This document shows, one piece after another, positions 57,291-64,000 of a stretch of DNA of 64,000 bases. Source of the stretch: Oegoconia quadripuncta (lineage: Eukaryota > Arthropoda > Insecta > Lepidoptera > Autostichidae); NCBI GenBank assembly GCA_949316235.1, contig OX438759.1, forward strand, positions 10,615,118 to 10,679,117, written 5' to 3'. The position numbers and the translations under genes are program-made. The notes under the pieces are model-generated. The model was not told where the DNA came from. It ran no database searches and saw only the letters and a list, made by a program, of their open reading frames with translations. Position 1 is the stretch's first letter. Each line of letters starts with the position of its first letter.

Positions 57291-57944
57291 GTTGATAATG
57301 TTAAGTATTGTTATATAAAAAATTGTGGTTTTTATCTTTACCAATAATCGGTTCTAAGAGATTTATATGGGTTTGTACCCAAAAGGTCAAAAAGGGATGT
57401 CTTTGTTTTCCTTTGACTCTTCTTTTCAGGTATTAATCTGAAAATAATAATATTAATATCAAAAGCTAAGATTTTTTAGTTGGAGAGCAACTTGCTGTGG
57501 AGTCTTGTGGCTTCTTAGTATTCTTTAACTTTATTTATTTATTCTTTTCTCCCACTTTCAGACTATTCGTTTCTTCTTCTTTGAGTAAGATTCACAAAAT
57601 TAATTATAAAGGGGAAGTAATGAAATGGATGCAACTCAGCAGTTGCTGATTTTCAGCCCGTCCCGGCAAGGTAGTTAATGCCACTAGGGTAAATTTGTGT
57701 ATACAAAGTAAGATATATATTTCCCAAGATTTTTCCACTAAGATTTCTTTAAATATAGATTAATTAAATATTAATTAATTAAATATAGAAAATTTAGAAA
57801 ACTTCAGGACTTCGCCCTGAGATTACTTCCAGGAAACAAATGATTCAACATCACCTAGATACTCGTAGACCAAACCGACTGCGTTGAAAGTTAAATGTCT
57901 TCTCGACAGTTTAATATATTTTCATCAAAATAAAAAAAAAATGA
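57291..57944. other. Unassigned stretch
   Basis: AT-rich, nothing recognised. Confidence 0.4.
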
Positions 57945-58235
57945 AAATTGAGAAAACCCGTGAAAGACTATGATATCATAGAAATACACCAAAAAACTGT
58001 GTTAAAACTAAATATCTTCGAAACGGCTTAACCGATTTTCATCAAACATGATTAGAAACCAATCTCCTCCTTAAGTCGATATAATTAATAATACATGGTT
58101 CGATTTTTTTAATTCTAAAATTTAAAAAACCGCCCTCAAATCGAACCATGTATTACTGAGATACGCCGGACAAAGATTGTACATACACATTGCCGTCACA
58201 TACACACCCGTTATTTTTCGTCGTCGGTTAAAAAT
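57945..58235 (+). repeat. Repeat X copy, long
   Basis: AAAACCCGTGAAAGACTATG, CGAAACGGCTTAACCGATTT, TCATCAAACATGATTAGAAA and GTTATTTTTCGTCGTCGGTT. An inverted pair AATACATGGTTCGATTT / AAATCGAACCATGTATT (about 58088 and 58138) forms a hairpin inside. Confidence 0.65.
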
Positions 58236-59002
58236 AGAAGTAACAACTAACAAAACAAACAATATTGACACCGAAACAATAAAACTATTTCGTCGATAAC
58301 TTGCATTTTATTCAACGTGGCAAAAGTATTTCCAAGTGCTTGAAAGAATGGAACTTCGTTGAAAACCTGCACTAAATACTGTTTTCAAGGAAACTTCTTT
58401 GTCTTGGCACTCTTTGTTTACTACATTGTGAGTGGAACAATACAAAAAGGTCCGAATTTCTCTAACAAACTAAGCCAGAGTCGAAGTTTTAATTGCTTCC
58501 GAATAAGTTCCACGTAACCCAGTAGATGCTACATCGGTAGAATTCTCCGAGAGATCCAGACTGTCTCATTTGCCTAAGAGGCTGGAGTGCTCACAAGAAA
58601 CTGTTTAGGTTTACTAGCTTTAAAAACATGTCTTAATTATTGCTGGGAGTTTATTGTTAAAGCTTGCTATACACGACACTAGCACTCACTGCAGTTAGCC
58701 TGCACAATGTAGAGCACTTGCGCTCGGCCATAAAACATTTGTGAGCTTCTAGGGTCTTCAAAATTAAGTAATATATTTAGATAGTTTAGTTTGTTCTTAT
58801 TCCCGGCCATTGTTTTTAATTTGTAAACAATTATACTAAGCTCGTTTATAATTTGTGCAACATAAGTTTATCCATAAGCATACAACGGAGTAATTGATCC
58901 TTAAATTTAACAGTAGTTAGAATTAGTTCACCCAGGTGATTTAATCTAATATACCAAAAAAGGATTTTTTTATGTACTCAAACGGATTCAGATAAAGCTA
59001 TC
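58236..59002. other. Unassigned stretch
   Basis: No feature recognised. Confidence 0.4.
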
Positions 59003-59610
59003 TGTAATCATCATCATATTATTAGCTACAGGACGTCGAATGTGACCTTGAAAGGTTATCCCTTCATCTTGTGGACGTCCCACGCTGTGCTTGCCGGTGC
59101 ATGGTCTCCAATCTAGAGCTTTTTTTTATGCACAACGTATTGGTACTTGACCTCAATTACACCTGATGTTAAGTGAAGATGAGGCCGAAGGTGGAAGCGT
59201 ACTGACCTGGAAACCCCAACACATTTGGGGGACTGGCTATCTTATCTCTAACAGCCGGAACACAACAATGCTATTAACATTGTTGCTTGGCGGCAGATTT
59301 AGATAAGATGGTGGTAGCTAGCCAGGCGGACGTTTAAAATGCCCTACCGCCAACGAAACCGAGTACTTAAACATGTAGGTACCCCGCTGGGGATCAAAGC
59401 CACGACTTCCGAATCGTAAACCCTATGTTGTTTACATTGAGCCACGGAGGCTGTCTTATGACGGCTAGCAGCACTACTCACTAAGTGCCCTGCCCACTGC
59501 CACTTGAACTTCGCGTCTATGTTGACGACTTTCGCTATTTTACGGACCTCTTCATTCCTGATTCCATCTCGTAATGAAACACCGAGCATCACCCTAGTCC
59601 ATATTTTTCT
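59003..59610 (-). pseudogene. RTE LINE remnant split by a SINE-A
   Basis: Minus strand. At 59456-59605 the frame gives MLGVSLRDGIRNEEVRKIAK then KFKWQWAGHLVS, the RTE thumb/C-terminal signature. After the SINE-A the RTE sequence resumes at about 59118 as WRPCTGKHSVGRPQD and ends GACGTCCTGTAGCTAATAAT then ATGATGATGA near 59005, the RTE-type tail. The segment with DDL.KVAGSRWM is deleted. Confidence 0.75.
59120..59452 (-). mobile_element. SINE-A copy, full length, inside RTE
   Basis: Poly(T) at 59120-59127, the complete body, and the head with B box, ending GAGCCACGGAGGC. It is one of the two best copies of the family and a good reference for the consensus. Its insertion postdates the RTE it interrupts. 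Confidence 0.9.
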
Positions 59611-59687
59611 AATTGGTATGGTAATGGTATTTTTGATTACGTAACCCTCAACGAGAAACGACGAGTGCTATGTATTTGACGGCGTCT

Positions 59688-59772
59688 GTGCATGTTCCTG
59701 CTTGTGCGTGAGGGTGTATGCGTGGGTATGTGCGTGTGTGAGTGCGTGTGTGTGCAAGTGTGTGTGTGTGGT
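59688..59772. repeat. Degenerate GT-rich simple repeat
   Basis: Irregular GTGTGT, GTGCGT and GTATGT runs over about 85 bp. Confidence 0.8.
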
Positions 59773-59779
59773 AAAATTT

Positions 59780-59945
59780 CAGTAATGTTTTTTTGATTTT
59801 AAGCGAAATACTTGTTCAATGCCATGTTTGATGAAAATCGGTTAAGCCTTTTCGAAGTTATTTAGCTCTTAACACAGTTGGTTTAGTTTATCTGGTTAAT
59901 ATAATCGCCTGTTTTCTCGGGGTTTTCTCAAATTTCTATATATAT
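59780..59945 (-). repeat. Repeat X fragment, reversed
   Basis: ATGCCATGTTTGATGAAAAT, CGGTTAAGCCTTTTCGAAGT, TAACACAGTTGG and GGGGTTTTCTCAAATTTC; the reverse of the first half of 57945-58235. Confidence 0.6.
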
Positions 59946-60876
59946 TGTGTTTGTTATAAAGTTATTTATTGTGCAGTAGCCTTATGTTTTTATTACTAAG
60001 TAACGGAAATGTACTTAAATATGTCTCACAAAATTGTTAATTTACCTGTGGAATCCATTTCTCAGCAGCTATCATATACATCAAATTATTTAAGTAGGTC
60101 CTAAGTATATTCCAAAAATTCTAACATGAGGCTTCATCAACTACTCAATGCTGTTGAGTATTTCATCAACAATAGATACGTGAGTAATACTACAAAGAAT
60201 CACTAGTTTTCCTAAATGGCTGGACGATGTGCAACTATATACCCCACTGACAGTAAGTTCGCTAAGTCTCCTTACTGTCTGCAGACGATGAACAAATTCG
60301 ACAATTAGCGTCCTAAGCGACAGGCTTTACTAAGACACTGCCACAAACATTCCGACCGAGTTTCGCCTAATGACGAAGCAACAGGCAGAGTTCGAGAGAG
60401 TTGATCCAAGCCTTCATGCTAGTGTTTATATGTAGGTATACATAGATTTAAATCTGAAATATAATTCAATTTTTAAAGCAACAAACGTTTATCAAAACAA
60501 CATTTGCATAATTAAAAGTAACAGACTCTTTAGAATTAATTGACCCACTGTGGTGTTATAAAATGTGCAGAGAATACAGAGAGAGAGAGAGCCCACTGTT
60601 TTGAAAATAGTTACATCCATAGTTTCTGAAATGTTTTGTTATCCCTCTCATTGAAAAAAACTTGTTAACGCAAAATTAAAAAAGAAATAAAGTAAATTTT
60701 GTTATGGTCAATTTAATGTGATAATCTAATGAAACATAGGATCAGTCATCGGCAATCAAAGGGTCATCCACTACTTTCATGACACACAGGATTAAAAAAC
60801 CATAGAAGAAATAGAACTTTTGGCGATCACATAATAATATTATAATTACAAATTTATATGTTTACAAGTTTATATG
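59946..60876. other. Unassigned stretch
   Basis: AT-rich. It contains a short GA run at about 60575-60590 only. Confidence 0.4.
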
Positions 60877-61185
60877 AGCGTCGGTGGCTCAGCGGTTAAG
60901 ACGCGGTCTCCCAATTTGGAAGGTCCGTGTTCGATTCCCGGGGTCCCAGGCGGGCCATGTACCAATGAGTTTTTAAAATTAATTTAATTACTTATGTGTA
61001 TTTATCCGACGCTCCTAAACGGTGAAGGAAAACATCGTGAGGGTTTCCTCACCTTCATTGAGCATGGCATGTGAACTCCCCCAACCCGCATTGGGCCAGC
61101 GTGGTGGACTACGGCCCATATTCCCTCATATGCTAGGGAAGGCCTATATTCCTGCAGTGCAATGTTTACGGCTGATGATGATGAG
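60877..61185 (+). mobile_element. SINE-C copy 2, full length
   Basis: Head GCGTCGGTGGCTCAGCGGTT (good A box), B box GTGTTCGATTCCCGG (about 60927-60941), then CATGTACCAATGAG, GTGAAGGAAAACATCGTGAG, CAACCCGCATTGGGCCAGCG and CAGTGCAATGTTTACGGCTG then ATGATGATGA. The reference copy of this family in the window; Pol III boxes look close to consensus. Confidence 0.9.
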
Positions 61186-61684
61186 TTTTACAAGAATTTT
61201 CAAATGTCACAGAAGAAATATTATTTTGTATATGGACTAGAGAAGTCGAAGCTCGTAGACAGTCTGTATAATGAAAATAAACGGAAGCTAATATAGCAAA
61301 AATCAGGGACATTACCGCCCTGTGTAAAACGGCTTTTATTTAAAGGTGTGCGCGAATTCCGCTAACCCCTGTCGCCAAGTCAATAAGCGAGGCGCACACA
61401 AAACTGGAGAAATGTAACAAAGTTTATGAGTCGCCGCAGGTGCGCTCAACGTATAAATTTCTAAGTAAATAACGAGTGCATTTATTAACACCAATAAAAT
61501 ACCTGAACATATTATTGTTTTGTATAGGAAATTACTGAGTTTTAGAAACGGTTGAGTTATGGATGTGTGAGTTTCGATTGGAGTACGCCACACATAGAGC
61601 TCTCTGATGCTTTGTCTTAATACTTACAAGATAGGTAGGTCAATTTATGAGCGTTTTAGGTCCCCTTCACGAAGTAATTAAGTA
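61186..61684. other. Unassigned stretch
   Basis: No feature recognised. Confidence 0.4.
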
Positions 61685-61745
61685 GTTAGATAGATAGATA
61701 ACAATTTATCTATCTATCCATCATTAGATAGATAGATAAATCGTT
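61685..61745. repeat. (GATA)n / (TATC)n inverted pair
   Basis: TAGATAGATAGATAACAATT, then ATCTATCTATCC and TTAGATAGATAGATAAAT; short GATA runs in opposite orientation that can fold into a hairpin. Confidence 0.85.
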
Positions 61746-62811
61746 TATTTGTATCTCCAGTCACATATACCATATACCATAAGTTCCAAAGCAATTGGAT
61801 AAACATATTTTATAACAATCCATAGAAGTATATTAAAGCTATAGTATTCATATACTAGTATTTCCAACACTAACTTATCTATTCATGATCTATTCTATCT
61901 TCTTAATCTACGACACCAATTCACGTGCGCATCTAAAGCTACTTACACACTATACAGATTCATTCTATTGTACATTAGCCGATTACCCGGAATTAAAATA
62001 TTAGAATATGTAGATATTTGTCGTTGTCGTATGAACAGTCTTGAGTTACACTGTAGCCTATTGGGCACATCCTCCTTAGTAAAAGACATATATTTATTAG
62101 ACGCTACACCATAACAGCAACAATAATATTAATAAGAAAATTACAACACAAAGCAGTCAGTGTTTTCAAGCCACCTCTGTACCTTATTTAATACCTAAAT
62201 CGAAGCGTACATAAGCAACAAATACAGTGTACATTATTTGTTATGTTCGCTCATTGGCAATAGCCACTTACCGCTTCAATATTATAGTCTTGATTTGATT
62301 GATAGTTATTGCTGGGGGAAGTGTGAAACCTCTTTTCTTACACACCCTGTATATTTTTATTGATTAGTCTGGGGTCCAAGGTAGCAATAAGGTCACTTAT
62401 GGTACCGGATACGTTCAGTAGACGCCTTGTTGAGTTCCACTGCCGATCTTAGTATATGGGAGATAGACTGGAAGGATTACATACTCCACCTCCCGCCTCT
62501 ATAAGCGGGATTGTTATTGCTATAACTCCTCCTCGCAGTTCATAGCCGATAACAGGGTTCGGCGCAGAAACAACTGTAGATTTATTTAAGCGGCAAGAGA
62601 CTATTGACAAAAAATAAGCTAATGAGGATAGTACTATTATCGGTGCGTCAATACATGTCGCTACTATGTAACACGGAATATAATCAGTGTCATTAAGAAG
62701 ATAGCAAGTCCGAAAAAAATTGAAAGCGGCTTTAAGAGGGATTATTGCGTCCAGTGGAGCTTTCATTGGATAAATTAAGATTTCCTTTTAAATAAATCAT
62801 AAAAATCGCAC
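61746..62811. other. Unassigned stretch with one longer open frame
   Basis: A minus-strand frame at 62449-62766 (105 codons) includes a hydrophobic run (YIVATCIDAPIIVLSSLAYF) but matches no family I recognise, so it is not called as a gene. ACACACCCTGTATATTTTTA at about 62340 resembles a mariner-type MITE end. Confidence 0.35.
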
Positions 62812-63035
62812 TGCATTCGAGAGGCCTAAAAGCTAATTATAAATTATACCTAAATAGCTTTGATGGGGGTTGTTTTCCAGAATTCAAGATTATAAAAACG
62901 TAGCCGTTTTTATGAATAATTTGAAATTTTTGAAAAACGCTCCTCGAATGCAGGTCAGAGCGTTTTTATTGATTTAATCTGTATTTATAAAGAAATCTTA
63001 ATTTATGCAATGAGGGCGCCATAGGACGAAATGTA
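62812..63035 (+). repeat. Repeat Y copy 3, with an inverted partial copy
   Basis: 62812-62868 is Y in reverse (GCATTCGAGAGGCCTAAAAG, TAAATAGCTTTGATGGGGG). 62943-63035 is Y in forward sense (CTCGAATGCAGGTCAGAGCG, TATTTATAAAGAAATCTTAA, AATGAGGGCGCC). The arrangement suggests the full element has inverted arms. Confidence 0.6.
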
Positions 63036-63548
63036 CCGTCTTAATATAATTTCACCTACATATTGTGCCGCAGGGTCTATTGTAACTTGCGACTAGAAAT
63101 TGATCGGTTAAAGGTGCTATCACATTTCAATATGGTTGAATTCGAGTAATGTGAAATGCTGCCTGCCGCAGCGCTCCTTTCGTCTCGGACTAGTCTGTAG
63201 ACACAAGTCACAAAATCACACTCCGAGATAACCTTCCAACTGCTCACTATTTTTATTGTAATCATAATATTATTTTTAATTATGGGACGCACCTTGTGCG
63301 AATACTTTGACACCGTCCCATATACAAGGTACCTCTCAGAGCTGGTACCGCGATTGAACATCACGCGGTCACAAGCGCCGTAAATACGTGTCACCCTTTA
63401 TAATCTACGTTTGCGGCTCTTGCAGTAAAGACATTGGGCCCTTGGTCGTCTGACACAAAAAAAAGTAAAGATTCTTTGCTCAGCAGCTGAGCTTATGCAT
63501 TCAGAGGGACAATGATGGACGGCGTATTTTTCTGTATATTTTTATTAA
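63036..63548. other. Unassigned stretch
   Basis: A 105-codon minus frame at 63077-63394 shows no recognised motif. Confidence 0.35.
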
Positions 63549-63628
63549 CACGTTCACGGACACTGAACCAGACACAACAGAAGCTTTATTGTTATTACGT
63601 CTATAGGCGTTGAGTGTCCGTCAACGTG
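63549..63628. mobile_element. 80 bp TTAA-flanked inverted-repeat mini-element
   Basis: CACGTTCACGGACACT at the left and AGTGTCCGTCAACGTG at the right are inverted repeats of 16 bp with one mismatch, flanked on each side by TTAA (63545-63548 and 63629-63632). TTAA is the piggyBac target. It is very short and noncoding. A chance hairpin is possible, but the exact TTAA placement argues against it. Confidence 0.62.
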
Positions 63629-63632
63629 TTAA

Positions 63633-64000
63633 GATTTAATTTGCAGTTCATATCAGACGTTTGTACAATGTTACTGTCACTTAATGATCGATGTATGACG
63701 CCATTAAAATAAACAAGATTTTAATTCAAAATTACTTAAAAAACCTGGAGAAAAACATGACGTTGCGTACGAAAGGCTACCATAAACTTTTTTTACTAAA
63801 TAGGTAGGTGTTAAATAAGAATCGCTAAACAGAACTGTGAAAGAGTGATAATCACATTGCTTAATCCTTTATCTTGCTGAATCCCAAATTGTAACAAATT
63901 CATATTTTAAAAGTAATAATTTTCTGTTATTTTATGTAAAAAAATGTCATTTACAAAAAATAAAATATTTGAATTGAATTCTTCGCTTACTTAACAATAA
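63633..64000. other. Unassigned end of window
   Basis: AT-rich, no recognised feature. Confidence 0.4.

Noticed and set aside
62449..62766. 105-codon minus-strand frame with a hydrophobic stretch
   Set aside because: No recognised domain, no supporting exon structure, and length is within chance expectation for 64 kb.

Overview
This 64 kb window looks like AT-rich, intergenic (or intronic) nuclear DNA of a moth or butterfly. The evidence is the repeat content: tRNA-headed SINEs ending in A-rich or GATGAT-type tails, RTE, Jockey/CR1-like and R1-like non-LTR retrotransposons, many short LINE 3' tails of the 'TGGAAGAGATC ... AATAAAG' type common in lepidopteran genomes, and several MITE families. 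I recognise no intact host protein gene, tRNA gene or rRNA gene. Every coding signal I can identify is a piece of a retrotransposon reverse transcriptase, and all are broken. The order Lepidoptera is an inference from repeat families I know; the species cannot be read from the window.

Layout. 1-8 kb: four copies of a roughly 320 bp tRNA-like SINE (here SINE-A), a pentanucleotide array, a 5'-truncated Jockey/CR1-like LINE (LINE-J), two other LINE C-terminal remnants and a TIR element at 6109-6468. 8.1-10.4 kb: a GC-rich, decayed R1-like LINE with its poly(A) tail. 10.4-18 kb: AT-rich DNA with small repeats and LINE tails. 18-24 kb: a 215 bp tandem duplication, a CR1-like LINE end, a 5S rRNA-derived SINE, and LINE-K (one premature stop; about 200 bp of GT/CA in its 3' region). 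24-31.5 kb: RTE scraps, an unclassified 600 bp repeat (first of two copies), and a 400 bp foldback element. 31.9-34.3 kb: nothing recognised. 34-43 kb: SINE-B copies, a 212 bp tandem duplication, two copies of a TIR element (one with internal palindromes), and a SINE-C nested in a SINE-B with a 13 bp target-site duplication. 43-50 kb: SINE-A copies and small repeats. 50-53.6 kb: a second 5S-headed SINE, a PIF/Harbinger-type MITE flanked by TAA, a hAT-type MITE with an 8 bp duplication, and a 38 bp minisatellite. 54-64 kb: a decayed LINE-J split by the second 600 bp repeat, an RTE remnant split by a SINE-A, a SINE-C and a TTAA-flanked mini-element.

How the parts relate. The LINE remnants are the likely sources of the machinery that moved the SINEs. 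SINE-C and the 5S-headed SINE share an RTE-like 3' end (CC-GCAYTGGG, then GCTGATGATGATGA). SINE-A shares its 3' end (ATCAGGTGWGATT..GGTCAA) with a LINE C-terminus at 30073-30272. So the window records at least two LINE/SINE partnerships, including one RTE-type tail joined to two different Pol III heads (tRNA and 5S). That, with the nested palindrome element and the 600 bp unclassified repeat, is the most interesting content. I see no sign of an operon-like system, CRISPR array or gene cluster.
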